Source: Ovis canadensis (Eukaryota; Chordata; Mammalia; Artiodactyla; Bovidae). From it: a stretch of DNA of 64,000 nt. Below the pieces are notes generated by a model, which worked only from the letters and a program-made list of their open reading frames with translations, did not search any database and was not told the origin of the DNA. Shown in pieces: positions 11,551-48,389 of this stretch. Positions within the stretch are counted from its first letter, which is position 1. Each line of letters starts with the position of its first letter. Position numbers and translations under genes: made by a program. Location: the NCBI RefSeq assembly GCF_042477335.2, contig NC_091245.1, positions 113,308,501 to 113,372,500 of the forward strand. The letters run 5' to 3'.

Positions 11551-13221
11551 GGGTTTTGAAGTCTCTGTATAATCCTTGCATCGCTATTCAAGAATTTTGG
11601 AGAGGTCTGCTTCATTAAAGACAGTCTTTTCAAGGCTAATTATCCATTTGTTAGAAAGGTAGGGGAAGCCAGAGAGTAGGCTGCATAGAATAGGAGCTAG
11701 CCTACTTAGAATTTAGTAACTTAGGCAACCAGATTCCCATTGGAAAGTGAAGGTCAGGGGATCCCAGGTGTAGGGGGAAAGATATGATCTTTTTTTCTAT
11801 TTTCTCTGTTTCTGAAGTGGCAGAGAAAATGTAAACACACAGAGGGTCTAGCTAGTGAAAGGGTATTTGAGGTCTTATCTGAATCTAGTTGTTGAGAATG
11901 GATCAGTGGTTGCTGACTTAGAGAAGCTCAGCTATAAATGACTCAGTTATTGCAGGCCATGAAAGAAACTATCAAAAGGATGTAACAATGTATGGTAAAA
12001 ACCACTACGATATTGTAATTAGCCTCCAACTAAAATAAATAAATTAAAAAAAAAAAGATGTAACAGCTAAAGCTGAAAGTGTTTGGCTTTGGCCGACTGA
12101 AGCTTCAAGAGGGCTAAGAGGTTTTGCAACGTCTAGAAGTATCACAGGCAAGAGCATTTAAAGGATTTCTTTAAAGTAGAAATGAAAGCTAGGTATTTCG
12201 GTATAGTAGTTGAAGTTATCAGAAAGTTCATGACTTTTACCTAGGTGTTCTATTTCTTTTCATCTTACTCTCATCATATTTTTCCTTAAAACTTATACAA
12301 CATAGTGACTATTTAGTAAAGTTCCATCTTACTGAAAAATAATCTGTATAGATTGGGCTGTTGGCTTCGTCTTTCACATCTGCTCCCTACACCTGGGTAG
12401 AGTCCACTTGCTAGTTTTGGTACTCATACATGTACCACCAAATGGGTTGCTACCTGAATTGCAGGAAGAAAAAAGTTAGACTTTAAGATCTAGGACTTGC
12501 ATATTGAGTGAAATCTATTTTAATGGCAACAAAAGGTGTAAGGCCATAAGAAGTCTCTCTTTTTTTTAAAATTTTTAATTTTTATTTATAGTTTCTCCAC
12601 CACAGTGGAGCACAGTGGAGGATGCACTGACAGATTGAGACTGAATGAGTAAACAGTTGTAAATTAACTTTTGGAGGAGCTCACTACCTATTCAAGTGGA
12701 CCCTAGGGAACCATCATTTTGGTGGAGAGGATTTTTTGCATTATGTGGGAGGTAGGATTGATGAATCTGAAAATGTCTTTCAACTCCTAAGAATAAAATC
12801 TTTCGAATCAGGCACTTAAAACTTACCCTGTTCTTTGCTACAGAACACTGTCCCCTTCCATCTCTGTCTCTCTTTCTCTCTCTGTCCCTCTCCTTCCCTT
12901 TCTCCTTTCTGCCCTTCTCTTTTTCAGACTGCCATCCCATAACTAAATCTTAATCTGCAACATCTCTTCCCTTTACCCTTTGATTCACTGCTGCCTGCTT
13001 CACATGTACCCTCTTGATTTCCTTCCAGCTCTTCTTTCTTCACTTTCTCAAACTCACACTCCGCGTCCTTCCCCTTCTCTCCTTCCTTCTTTCGTATACT
13101 ATTCCTTCCTTCTTTGCTCCCCCTACTTCATTTTCCATCCGCTCATGCCCCGACGGTCTCCCCCTCCTTCCCGCTCTCTGTCTTACCCTAGTTTGGAAAT
13201 GCAGCAGACCTCTGAGCCTGC
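11551..13221. other. PCP4L1 5' flank
   Basis: Mostly unassigned. It contains a 65-bp truncated L1 tail at 11988-12052, flanked by AAAGGATGTAACA and AAAAGATGTAACA. A strongly pyrimidine-rich tract at about 12850-13180 (CT and CCTT runs) leads into the PCP4L1 promoter. Confidence 0.5.
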
Positions 13222-13331
13222 CACCATTGGTTATGAGGGGCTGTCACTCCGAGGCAAGAAGAGTTCCTATTGGTCGACTTGGAGGCGGGTATGGCGCTGA
13301 CTATAAAAGGTGGGGCCAGCGGCGATTAACC
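13222..13331 (+). promoter_or_regulatory. PCP4L1: PCP4L1 core promoter
   Basis: A good TATA box, TATAAAAGG at 13302-13310, has an inverted CCAAT box (ATTGG) 30 bp upstream at 13269-13273 and another ATTGG at 13227-13231. Transcription should start near 13332, giving a 5' UTR of about 230 nt. The start site is inferred from TATA spacing. A TATA box at the edge of a CpG island suits a tissue-restricted gene. Confidence 0.7.
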
Positions 13332-13560
13332 TCGCGGCTCTGACAGGACACGGTCGGAAGGGGACTCCCGGCACGGAGCTGAGCGCTTGAAGCTGGGGTG
13401 CGGGCACTAGAACAACGGCTCTCTGCACCGACTCTTCCCGCCTCATCAGCGGGGACCCTGCTTCAGAGCCCGGCAACTCGCTGCCGTCGCCCGTGCAACC
13501 CGGGGGCCCTTTGTCTCCCCTGCACGTGCCGCGCCCCGCGCGCCCCGTCTGGTCTCAGAG

Positions 13561-38885
<25,325 letters not shown>

Positions 38886-40320
38886 ATAACCAGCCTTGCC
38901 CTCTCCTTGCACTCTGCTCCCTTCCCTCTCCTTTTCCACAGCTCTGACTCCGTGTGTCTTTGTCTCTTTGTTCCACTAGCCTCTCACAGAGGCAAGTTCA
39001 ACCCTTATACATTATTTATTCCAGCCCGTCAAGCCATTGTCGTTGTAGAGGCACAAGGAACATGGGCAAGATGAAGAATTTAGTAGGCAGCCACTTGTCT
39101 AAGGGTGGACCATTTTCTCCTGGAGATACAGCCAGTATCTAGATCAGTACCTATGCCTTCCCTACGAGGTTGAAGAGCAAGAGGATTTCAGGTTGAGAGA
39201 GAGACCCCTGATAATGTGGGAGGGAGGGGAATGCCTTCAGAGTAGGGTGCCCAATGGCGGGGCATATACACTGTTCCACTGGTTACAAACGTTTCACTTC
39301 AGTTAACATCTTTTCCCCTTCACATCCTTCTCATCAGCACCTCAACTCCCCTCCTATGCGCTAAGCCACAGTGGGAACTGGAGCCTCCCTTTCCCCTAGG
39401 CAGACCTAAATCAGGCTCTTCCCATGTTAGTGCATGCTGAATAGATTAGTTCCAAGGATGGGAGACTGGGACAAGGAACAATTTCCTTCATCATGTTAGT
39501 CGAGAACCATAAGGGGCAGACGTGGAAGAGGTCCCACGGGCCACAGGCAGGGAAATGGGAAGATTCGGGAAGGAAAGAAAAATAGAGGAGGAGGAGGTCC
39601 CTAAAGGTACAAGTTACTGCTGGTAAAGGTGTACTATGTAAAGGATTCTTGGGTCTTTGCTAACCTGCCTACCTCTAACCCCTCATGTCTAGATACTCTC
39701 AGAGGCCACACAAATCAAGTGACCCTTATAGTTCCCACCTGCCTCATGGTGGAGTCAGAGCAGAGTTGGAATAACCATTCTATGTGATTTTAGCATGTGT
39801 AATAATTATGAAAACAATTAAAAAAAAACCCTCAAGTGGAGCCGTTTGACCTCTCCTTCTATATTTTTCTCTGGAGGAATATGAATGTAAGTCTGAGCTG
39901 GCCTCAGGGAGGTGGTAGAGCAACTGCACAGATGCCACGGTGGCTCAGGAAACGGACGCTGCCTGAGAATTTGCAGACTGAAGCCCCCTCCTACCTTCTT
40001 TCCCTGACCTTGTCCTCACCTTGATTCACCACCCACACTGCCTTTATCTGCTGTTGCCACCCCCGCAGTGCACCTGCAAGGGTGCTTGCCTCCTTCTCTT
40101 TCCCCTTCCAGCTCGGTGTATGCTTGGCAGATCTGCCTCTGGAAACAAACCCCATCTTCCTTGCTCCCTATCCCCGAATGACCTGTGCTAACTGTCCCTC
40201 CTCACCTCCCACTGTTTTATCAAACTTAGGAGAAGAAGTAGATGAGTCTGGGTCAATAGAGATCAGCACTTTCACCCTGAAGATGTTAAACTATGAATAA
40301 AATGATGGCTTACATTGCTG
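38886..40320 (+). other. PCP4L1: PCP4L1 3' UTR
   Basis: About 1.4 kb without young repeats between the stop codon and the poly(A) signal at 40296. The absence of SINE insertions contrasts with both flanks. A weaker alternative end is the A-rich site near 39820. Confidence 0.6.
40296..40301 (+). terminator. PCP4L1: PCP4L1 poly(A) signal
   Basis: AATAAA, the first consensus signal in the sense direction after the stop codon, followed by a 'gcttacattgc' cleavage region. Use is inferred. Confidence 0.6.
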
Positions 40321-40437
40321 AGAAAGGAACTCTATATATTGTAACCGGAAGACAAATGCCTAAAGATCAAACAAGGAACACTTTCTCTCTCCCACTCTCC
40401 TCACTTCTTTGTATTGATTTAAGAATATAGAAGTTGA

Positions 40438-40586
40438 GGGACTTCCCTGGTGGCTCAGTGGCTAAGACTCTGAGCTTTCAATGCAGGGGGCCTGGGTTTG
40501 ATTCCTGGGCAGGGAACTAGATCCCACATGCTGTAACTAAAGGTCCTGAATGCTGCAGCTAAGACCTGGAACAGCCAAAAATAAAA
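40438..40586 (+). mobile_element. CHR-type SINE
   Basis: AGAATATAGAAGTTGA before and AGAATACAGAGGTTGA after the element are its target duplication. Lies just beyond the PCP4L1 3' end. Confidence 0.93.
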
Positions 40587-40696
40587 AGAATACAGAGGTT
40601 GAAACCATGCACAGCTCTGAGTAGGAAGCAAGGAACAGTATCCCTGGAAGGCAACCTATATCCCAAAGTTTATCCATGCCTAACAACTCATTTTGG

Positions 40697-40907
40697 GCTT
40701 CCCTAGTGGCTCAGATGGGAAGGAATCTATCTGTCTGCAATGCAGGAGACCTGGGTTTGATCCTGGGTCAGGGAGATCCGTTGGAGAAAGGAATGGCGAC
40801 CCACTCCAGTATTCTTGCCTAGAGAATCCCATGCACAGAGGAGCCTAGTGGGCTACAGTCCATGGGCTCACAAAGAGTCAGACACAACTGAGTGGCTAAC
40901 CCTTTCA
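40697..40907 (+). mobile_element. Bov-tA SINE
   Basis: 'gcttccctagtggctcagatggg' head, ending 'acaactgagtggctaac'. ACAACTCATTTT and ACAACCCATTTT flank it. Confidence 0.93.
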
Positions 40908-40979
40908 CAACAACCCATTTTACCTTTGAAATCTGCTCTGAGTGCAGTATAGCAGTGATGGTAGCTTTTAGTCCGGGAC

Positions 40980-41047
40980 TCAGGTGGGCTGCCGTCTATG
41001 GGGTCACCTAGCGTCGGACACGACTGAAGCGACTTAGCAGCAGCAGG
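40980..41047 (+). mobile_element. BOV-A2 3' fragment
   Basis: Only the last ~65 bp of the second monomer ('tgggctgccgtctatgggg' to 'cttagcagcagcag'). Confidence 0.85.
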
Positions 41048-41247
41048 GGCAAATAAAAGAATGACCTCATTGTCGCACCCAGTGTGTGTCCAGTATGTCC
41101 TGGTAAAACAGGAGGACTTCCTGTTTTGTTCCATGGACACAAGATGGGGATCGAACATTCTGCACCTTGGTCTTCCCCTGTGGACACTGAAGTAAAACAG
41201 GTGTTTCCTGTTCCTGGTGACACAGACTTCCGAGAGTCGACTGTCTG

Positions 41248-41474
41248 CTGTGCTTAGTCACTCAGTTGTGTCTGACTGTGTGACCCCAGGGACTGTAGCC
41301 TGCCAGGCTCCTCTGCCCATGGAGTTTTCCAGGCAGGAATGCTGGAGTTGGTTGCCATTTCCTATTCCAGGGGATCTTCCCGACCGAGGGATCAAGGATC
41401 CTCCTGACCTGCATCTCTTTGTCTCCTGCATTGGTAGCTGGATCCTTCATCACTGCGCTACCTGGGAAGCCCAG
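41248..41474 (-). mobile_element. Bov-tA SINE
   Basis: Reverse, from 'gctgtgcttagtcactcagttg' to 'gcgctacctgggaagcc'. The 41048-41247 gap holds the inverted repeat AAAACAGGA/TCCTGTTTT at 41105-41127. Confidence 0.93.
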
Positions 41475-41675
41475 GTGGAAAGTAGAGAGTTGACCGCCGC
41501 TGAGCAGTGGTGGCGTTCTCTGGCACTGGCACTCTCCTGTAGGCTTGCCGCTTGGAGGATATCTGCTGGTTTGTTTTTTTACCACATTGATCTGGAGCAT
41601 GGTGCTGAAATGATTTTTTTCCCCCTTCACCACTGCCTGCTCCAGAGTATTACACTTGCCCTCATGCATTTTTTA

Positions 41676-41980
41676 AAAATTTTTAAAATTAATTTATTTT
41701 TGGCTGTGCCAGGTCTTTGTTGCTGCGCTCGGGCTTCCTGTAGCTGAGGCGAATGGGGGCTGCTCTCTAGGTGTGGGGCGTGGGCTTCTCATCGTGTGGC
41801 TTCTCTTGTTGTGGAGCACAGGCTCTAGGCAGTAGCGGTGGCACATGAGCTCTAGAACAGTGGCACTGTGGCTTAGGGGCTTAGTTGCCCTGTGACATGT
41901 GGAATCTTCCTGGACCAGGAATCGAACCTGTGTCCCCTGCATTGGCAGGTGGATTCCCAACCACTGGACCACTAGGGAAG
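41676..41980 (-). mobile_element. CHR-type SINE, long form
   Basis: Reverse, 'taatttatttttggctgtgcc' to 'ggaccactagggaagtcc'. CCTCATGCATTTTTTA before and CCTCATGTATGTTTTA after are the target duplication. Confidence 0.93.
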
Positions 41981-41999
41981 TCCTCATGTATGTTTTAAA

Positions 42000-42684
42000 G
42001 AAAGGGCATGGTAGCAAAACATAATCTGTTGCTTTGGAAAAGATAGTTCAAACTGGAAAGAAAGGTTTAGGCAGCTTTTGCTAAACAAGTGGCAGTTCCC
42101 GTAAAAGTTCTGAAAAGTGCCTTCTATCTGCCCAGGCTACTTACTTCCACCATGGAGCACTCAGACTGAGCCTCTCCTCTCTGACATATCTGTAACTCCT
42201 TCTTGGGGCCCTAGAATTCTGTCTCTGCCCTCTAATTCCTACTACTGGAAACATGATCCTTCAGTACTAATCACTGAGGAATTATTCCTGAGAGCTTTGT
42301 TTTGTGGAGCAAAACCTGCAAGTTCTTTGAGGGATTGGTGAATGCTTTTATAATAAGTGGTTAGGTAGACGGCACGCACATTAGAAGCAGTCAAGGAGGA
42401 AAGCAAATTCAGCTATCATGTCTGTATCACTGAAAACTCAGTGTTTTTTCAGTTGTGTAGGAGTGGGAGCTGGGAGTCGAGCTCTGACAAAAGTGGAAGG
42501 CTGGAGATCTGAGCAAGGGCTACTTGGAGATGTGTTCCCAAAGCCCAAACTTGAGGTGAAAGTCTTGGGAGAAACTCAGGTAACCAAAGGGACAAGGATT
42601 CTGCTTCCCTTTCAGGGACTTGGTGTCATTGCTGGGTAGGACTCTTCCCCTCCTTGAACTTGCCCCAGTATAGAGCCAGCTTTC
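42000..42684. other. Unassigned intergenic DNA
   Basis: No recognised transposon. If the minus-strand candidate gene at 42685 is real, this would hold its 3' UTR; I found no clear AATAAA on that strand. Confidence 0.35.
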
Positions 42685-43049
42685 CTACTTTGATCTCTTC
42701 CGTTGTTTACTGTTACAAGGAACCCCTGTTCTATTGTCCTTTTTGGAAGTTCCTTCCTGTCCACCTCTGCCTCTCTCTGTCTGCCCTTCTTGTCCTTGCT
42801 GAGTTTTCTCTATTTCTAGAATTGTTTTCAGTGGGGGTGGCTCCTGCAGCTTCTTTGTTCCTGCTGCCCTCATGCCTGAGAACTGGTCCTCACTGGAATC
42901 ACTCTCCAGTGAGTTGCTGACTTCCAGTGTTAATCCCCTGCTCTCCGTGCCTCTGAAAATGGAGGCTTTGGGGGTCAGGTAGTTTGTTGAGACGGACATC
43001 ATTGGTACCTTCCGTTCTGGCTGTTTGGGTGCCAGTCCTGACTCCAGAT
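42685..43049 (-). CDS. Candidate terminal exon of an undescribed minus-strand gene
   Basis: Open for 120 codons on the minus strand and ending with TAG at 42685-42687. The frame begins at a strong acceptor (TTTCTGCCTTTGCAG, exon start 43049). A second good acceptor, CCTCCATTTTCAG with exon start 42952, is in the right phase for the upstream candidate exon at 44081-44177. Predicted residues are hydrophilic and disordered-looking (e.g. LESDSSEDQFSG, QEPPPLKTILEIEK, C-terminal SKQRKRSK). The purine-rich strand alone could produce this composition. No family recognised. Confidence 0.22.
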
Positions 43050-43439
43050 CTGCAAAGGCAGAAAGTCACAATCCACAGATGGACAGAAAGTCAACCTGTT
43101 CACAAGGCTGCAGGAAATGCTTCTGCATTCCCCCTTGGACTACTTCCCTCCTCCAGGCACTGGGTTGGGGTGACATTGACAACCCTCCCTCCTGCTAAGC
43201 ATTTTAGTATCCCCTTGTTAGACTATTACTACTGCTACTACAAATAGGCCTTTCTTAGTCCCTGACCACCTAGATCTTTAAGAATGAAGCGAGAGAGCCT
43301 GCTTCCCTAGATCATCTGAGTATTCTTACCTACACATAATGTTCTGTTAACATAGGTTTCTTTGTAGTGTCTTCAGGGATGTTCACCCCCCAAGTTGGGG
43401 TAACTCCACAGCTTTATGCTTCAGGGCATGAATGGTGAT

Positions 43440-43890
43440 GACAATAGTAATATCTAGATTTGGAAAATACTGTGTGCCAGACCCTATTCCAAGTACTTTT
43501 ACATATGTGAAGTGAAGTGAAGTCACTCAGTCGTGTCCAACTCTTTGTGACCCCGTGGACTGTAGCCCACCAGGCTCCTCCATCCGTGGGATTCTCCAAG
43601 CAAGAATACTGGAGTGGGCTGCCATTTCCTTCTCCAGGGGATGTTCCCAACTCAGGGATCGAACCTGGGTCTCCTGCATTGCAGGCAGGTTCTTTAACCA
43701 CTGAGGTACCAGGGAAGCCACATATGTAAACCCATCTAATTCTTACAGCCCTATGTCATATTATTCTCTTTTACACACAAGGAAACTGAGACCCAGAGAA
43801 ATTAAATAACCTTCCCAAAGCAAGTGAATAAGAGAGTTACAATCAGAACTCAGGTAGTCTGTCTCCAGAATCTGTGTTCTTCATACCACC
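43440..43890 (-). repeat. MIR SINE split by a Bov-tA
   Basis: Complement of MIR before ('actgtgtgccagaccctattcc') and after ('acacaaggaaactgagacccagag') the inserted Bov-tA. Confidence 0.75.
43509..43719 (-). mobile_element. Bov-tA SINE
   Basis: Reverse, from the gtgaagtgaa repeats to 'ccactgaggtaccagggaagcc', flanked by ACATATGT on both sides. Confidence 0.95.
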
Positions 43891-44080
43891 TTGATAAAGG
43901 TGAGTGAAGGGTAGAGGCCTTGGTTATTAAGGATGTTGTCTAGCCTACTACAGAGGGTAGAGAGGGCCAAGTTGCCCCTAGCTGAGCCTAGGCATACCTA
44001 CTTGGTCCTTCACAGCCCACATAAGATCTAGACCCTCTCAGTCCCTCATATTTCTTGAGAACCACCAGCTCTGGCTTTAC

Positions 44081-44177
44081 CTGATTGTTCTGCCAAACTC
44101 CTCCCAAAGTTCTATCACTGGCTTGATCTCATCCAGCTGCCTCTCCTGGTATTCCAAGGAACACAGGGAAAGACTCT
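44081..44177 (-). CDS. Candidate internal exon of an undescribed minus-strand gene
   Basis: 97 bp on the minus strand between acceptor TTTAATTCCAG and donor GTAAAG. Two frames are closed and one is open throughout, reading SLEYQERQLDEIKPVIELWE followed by EFGRTI, an amphipathic helix-like stretch. It enters in phase 1 and leaves in phase 2, which fits the acceptor at 42952. No homologue comes to mind. A 97-bp open frame alone is weak; the case rests on both splice sites and the composition. Confidence 0.25.
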
Positions 44178-44311
44178 CTGGAATTAAAGGTTGTTTGAAG
44201 TGAAATGAAAAGAGAAGTGGGGTTCAGAACTTGGGAGGCAGGGCTGATATGAATGCTCAGAAAGGAGGAAAGGTCAACAGACTCACATTAGGATACAAAG
44301 GTGAATAGAAA

Positions 44312-44498
44312 GGACCTCCCTGGTGTTCCAGTGGTTGAGAATCTGCCCTTCAATGCAGGGGACACGGGTTCAATCCCTGGTCAGGGAACTAAGATCCCAC
44401 ATGCTTCAGGGCATCTGAGCCTATGAGCTGCAACTAGAGCCCCAATGCCATGCCACAACTAAGACCCGTTGAAGCCAAAAATAAATACATATATTTTT
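44312..44498 (+). mobile_element. CHR-type SINE
   Basis: 'ggacctccctggtgttccagtgg' head, tail 'gccaaaaataaatacatat'. GGTGAATAGA before and GGCAAATAGA after it. Confidence 0.92.
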
Positions 44499-44559
44499 TT
44501 AAAGGCAAATAGACGTGGGCATTATGAAATGAAATCAGACTGTAACTCCTGGGCGGGCG

Positions 44560-44813
44560 CTGCTGCTACTGCTAAGTCGCTTCAGTCGTGTCCGACTCTG
44601 TGTGACCCCAGAGACAGCAGCCCACCAGGCTCCCCTGTCCCTGGGATTCTCCAGGCAAGAACACTGGAGTGGGTTGCCATTTCCTTCTCCAATGCATGAA
44701 AGTGAAAAGTGAAAGTGAAGTCGCTCAGTCGTGTCCGACTCTTAGCGACCGCATGGACTGCAGCCTACCAGGCTCCTCCGCCCATAGGATTTTCCAGGCA
44801 AGAGTACTGGAGG
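44560..44813 (-). mobile_element. BOV-A2 SINE
   Basis: Complete reverse dimer with the gaaagtgaaaagtgaaagtg linker. GGGCGCT occurs at each edge. 44814-45087 is unassigned. Confidence 0.95.
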
Positions 44814-45087
44814 GCGCTAGGTCTCACTCCCCAAGCCAACAGGAGGATGGCTTGCGGAGTTATCAGCAGGAGGATGTACTGCCCTCTAGAGGGTGTTCTG
44901 GAAATCCTTGGGGGTATTTTCCGATTATCATGCTATATTGGGGGTGGGGCAGGGATGGGTAGGATTTCGTGGTTTTGAGTGCTCAAGAGCAAACGATGTT
45001 ATAACCTGGATAGTAACCTGTAATAACCAGGATAGTGCTGCACAAGATAAAATTGGACATCCCACATGTCCTTTAAAAATATCATTG

Positions 45088-45425
45088 AGGACTCCTCTGG
45101 TGGTATAGTGGGTAAGCATCCGCCTACCAACGCAGGGGGCAGGGGTTTGGTCCCTGCCTGGTCTGGGAAGATTCCACGTACTAGGGAGCAATTAAGCCTG
45201 TGCGCCACAACTACCGAGCCCGCACTCCAGAGCCCACGAGCTGCAACTTCTAAAGGCTGCGCGCCCAGGGCCTGTGCTCTGCAGCAAGAGAAGCCCCTGC
45301 AGTGAGAGGCCTGCGCACTGCAACGAACAGTCGGCCCCTCGCGCCACAATCAGAGAAAGCCCTGGCATCAGTGAAGACCCAGCACAACCCAAAATAAGGG
45401 AATAAGTAAGATTATTTAAAAAGTA
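45088..45425 (+). mobile_element. CHR-type SINE, long form
   Basis: The GC-rich body is well preserved ('cacaactaccgagcccgc', 'gccccctcgcgccacaat' type text). AAAAATATCATTG before and AAAAATAACATTG after are the target duplication. Confidence 0.93.
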
Positions 45426-45429
45426 AGTA

Positions 45430-46350
45430 AAAATAACATTGGGTATTAATGTGAAAAACCTGTTACAATTTGAGTGCACCTAGAATCCAACCTGATTTTA
45501 CATATAAACACAAAATACTTTTTGCACCATTTTAAATATTGAATTTCCCAGAAACGCAACTAAGGTGTAGATTGAGGGGATTTACAGTTTGTTTTGTTCA
45601 GAACTTTACCATGAATTGCTTACCATTTCAGAAATCTATGTCATCATCAACAGTGCTGCTCATGGGATCTGAGTCACTGATACCTCTGCACAGCCACCAG
45701 TTGGCATTTGTTGCTGTTGTATTCGCAGTGATTCTACATGTAGGTTCAGGTCCCTGACTACTACATTATATGCTTCCAGTCTAGTTAGGTCTGAATATTA
45801 CATATTAAAATATTTATGATACTATTATAAATTATTTTTATTTCACCTTTATATTATGGTTAGAGTATTATATTTACCTTCTAAAATTATGTTTACAGTT
45901 TCTATTATATACATATATCATTTTTGGGTAATAAAAGGGACACTGGGTCTGAGGGGTTTGGGAACTATTGCTCTAAGGTTTTGAAAAGCCATGCCCAGCA
46001 CCAGCCGGAAGATTCAGGAATTTGTCTTCCTCCTGCCTCCAACCCCTTTCTCTCTAAAAGAGCCCCCTGAACCTTGCTGCCAAGCTGTAAGTTAGGGCGG
46101 GACACTCAGAGCGAGACCACAGGATAAACAGTGGGGGCTCCCCTGGAAGCCACACTTACTGCCCGGAAAGGAAAGCCTTGGCAGGATCATGTCTGTGTTG
46201 TGACGATGTCTGAATTGTAAAGCAGACAGCCATAGACAGAGATCTAACCTGTGAGCGAGTTAGGCCCTCTTGCCTGAGTGTGCGTTGGGTGAGAGGTCCC
46301 CTACTTGCTTCGATGAACAGAGGAAGAAAAAGGAGGAAGAGGATGGATGA
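45430..46350. other. Intergenic, possible hAT relic then unassigned
   Basis: 45500-45965 is AT-rich and ends 'ggtttgggaactattgctct', similar to a decayed hAT end. 45966-46350 is unassigned. Confidence 0.3.
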
Positions 46351-46545
46351 CTAGGAACTAACATGGGTGGAGCTTCTACTCCATGCCAAGTACTTAGTGG
46401 TATTGTTTATATTTTCAATTTCTTCTTTTAAATGCACCATAGGATAGATATTAACTTAACAACGCTCAAGGTTCTGCAGTCAGGTGATTTGTCCCAGGTC
46501 ACAGAGAGCCACAGCAGGAATTAAAGCACGACTGGTTTGATCTCT
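46350..46545 (-). repeat. MIR SINE
   Basis: Complement of MIR, diverged ('ctactccatgccaagtacttag', 'gtcccaggtcacagagagcc'). Confidence 0.55.
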
Positions 46546-46801
46546 GTTTTAAATCTTCCCCAAAACAGGGATGAGTTCCTTCTTTAGACAATTCCTAATT
46601 TTTGGTTCTTTTAGAATAAGCAGAAAGATTTAAGCGAATCAGAGATTCTGCTGAATTTTTATTCGACCCTAAAGCAATGTTAAAGAACATTCACACACAT
46701 CACTTCAGCTTCTAAGACTTCTCTCTCTCGCTGTGTGTGCACACATCTGCCAAGACCTAGACTCCCTGCTCTTGTTGGGGAGACCACACATGTGGCTTCA
46801 C

Positions 46802-46863
46802 CCACACTGGGTGATGCTTCCTGAGGAGAAGGTGTCCTGATCTCTTTCACTTCTTGTGTGTCC
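46802..46863 (-). CDS. Weak candidate exon upstream of the 44081-44177 exon
   Basis: Acceptor CTCCTCCCTCCTGGTTAG is strong; the donor GTGAAG is modest. The 62-bp insert reads DTQEVKEIRTPSPQEASPSV and leaves in phase 1, matching the entry phase of the next candidate exon. This is the least certain piece of the proposed gene. Confidence 0.13.
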
Positions 46864-47016
46864 CTAACCAGGAGGGAGGAGAGCCAATAAAAACTCCACA
46901 GTCTCACGGAGCCTGGCTCAATGGACAAGATACTCTCTGCTCTTCATCTAATTTCTCAAAAGAACTTTGCAAACATTCATGTTCCATTTATCTCAATACA
47001 TCAAAACTGTCTTCTG

Positions 47017-47200
47017 GAACTTCCCTGGTGGTTTAGTGGCTAAGATTTTACTCTCCCAATTCAGGGGGACCCAGGTTCTATCATTGGTCAGGGAATTAGA
47101 TCTCACAGGCTGCAACTAATGCTTCTGCAGGCTGCAACTAATGCTTCTGCATGCTGCAACTAAGACCCAGTGAAGCCAAATAACTAGTGACTATTTGTAA
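47017..47200 (+). mobile_element. CHR-type SINE
   Basis: Head 'ggaacttccctggtggtttagtgg'. A ~24-bp internal unit ('gctgcaactaatgcttctgca') is duplicated in tandem; an AAAAC repeat follows to about 47222. Confidence 0.9.
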
Positions 47201-47269
47201 AAAACAAAACAAAACAAAACCCAAACAACAACAAACTAACTTCTGGGAAGGAATATATAACATAGATTT

Positions 47270-47835
47270 TAGTATAACCCATCCCACCACCAAGCTTTAT
47301 TGATACATAATATTGTGTTATTTTAAGGTATACAGCATGATGATTAGACACATTTATAAATCACAAAGTGACTACCACCATAGTATTAGCTACTACTATA
47401 TGCTGCTGAGGAGAAGGCAATGGCACCCCACTCCAGTACTCTTGCCTGGAAAATCCCATGGATGGAGGAGCCTGGTGGGCTGCAATCCATGGGGTCGCTA
47501 AGAGTTGGACACGAATGAGCATCTTCACTTTCACTTTTCACTTTCTTGCATTGGAGAAGGAAATGGCAACCCATTCCAGTGTTCTTGCCTGGAGAATCCC
47601 AGGGACAGGGAAGCCTGGTGGGCTGCCGTCTCTGGGGTCGCACAGAGTTGGACACGACTGAAGCGAGCTGCTGGGATTCTTCATCATGTAATTACCAATT
47701 CTTTTTTCATGCTGAGAAATTTAAGATCTACTCTCTTAGCAACATTCAGGTACATGATACAGTATTATTAGCTCTTATCGGCATGTTGTACTTTTGATCC
47801 CCGAACTTGTAATCTTACTGAAACATTGGTATAAC
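47270..47835 (-). mobile_element. L1 3' UTR, reverse, split by a BOV-A2
   Basis: 'ttttaaggtatacagcatgatgatt' before and 'taagatctactctcttagcaac' after the inserted SINE are adjoining parts of an old L1 3' UTR. Confidence 0.7.
47408..47667 (+). mobile_element. BOV-A2 SINE
   Basis: Complete sense dimer from 'gagaaggcaatggcacccc' to 'gttggacacgactgaagcga'. Confidence 0.95.
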
Positions 47836-48170
47836 TTATGTATTTATTTTTGGCTGCGCTCTGTCTTTGTTGCGGCGGGGGCTTTCTCTAGCCATGGTGG
47901 GGGTAGGGAGGATATTGTGCTTTGTGGTACACTGGTTTTTCATTGGTATGGCTTCTCCTGTTGCAAAGCGCGGGCTCTAGAGCATGCAGGCTTCAGGAGT
48001 TGCAGCACCCAGGCTCAGTAGTTGCAGCACCCAGGCTCAGTAGTTGCGGCTGGTACGCTTTAAGACTCAGCAGTTGTAGTGCACTGGCTTAGCTGCCCCG
48101 AGGCATGAGAGACCTTCCTGGACCAAGGTCCAATGTCCCCTGCACAGGCAGCCGCATTCTTAAGAAGTTA
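47836..48170 (-). mobile_element. CHR-type SINE, long form
   Basis: Reverse, 'tatttatttttggctgcgc' to 'gccgcattcttaag'. The unit 'cagtagttgcagcacccaggct' is repeated in tandem at about 48000-48045. A stub of a sense CHR follows at 48176-48200. Confidence 0.88.
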
Positions 48171-48389
48171 TACCAGGACTTCCCTGGTGATCCAATAATT
48201 AATAGTCATATTTGTTAATTCCATTTTTCCTAACAGAAGTATACACTAAATTACATGGTGAATATTAGGAGGGCTTCAGGACTAGAAAGATGAATAGAAC
48301 TTAAAGTCTTCCAGATGACTTCAAAGTTGAGTGCCTAATATCTCAATAGTAGAGGCCAATACTGAGTCCCTGACATGTACTATTTCTTG

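Noticed and set aside
41217-41747. 176-codon plus-strand open frame
   Set aside because: Crosses a Bov-tA and a CHR SINE.
45088-45170. tRNA gene
   Set aside because: Head of a CHR SINE derived from a tRNA; A- and B-box-like text is present but the cloverleaf is degraded and SINE body and tail follow.
45966-46240. Possible minus-strand first exon (ATG near 46190 with GTAAGT after ten codons)
   Set aside because: The donor fits, but following frames close quickly and nothing links it to the other candidate exons.
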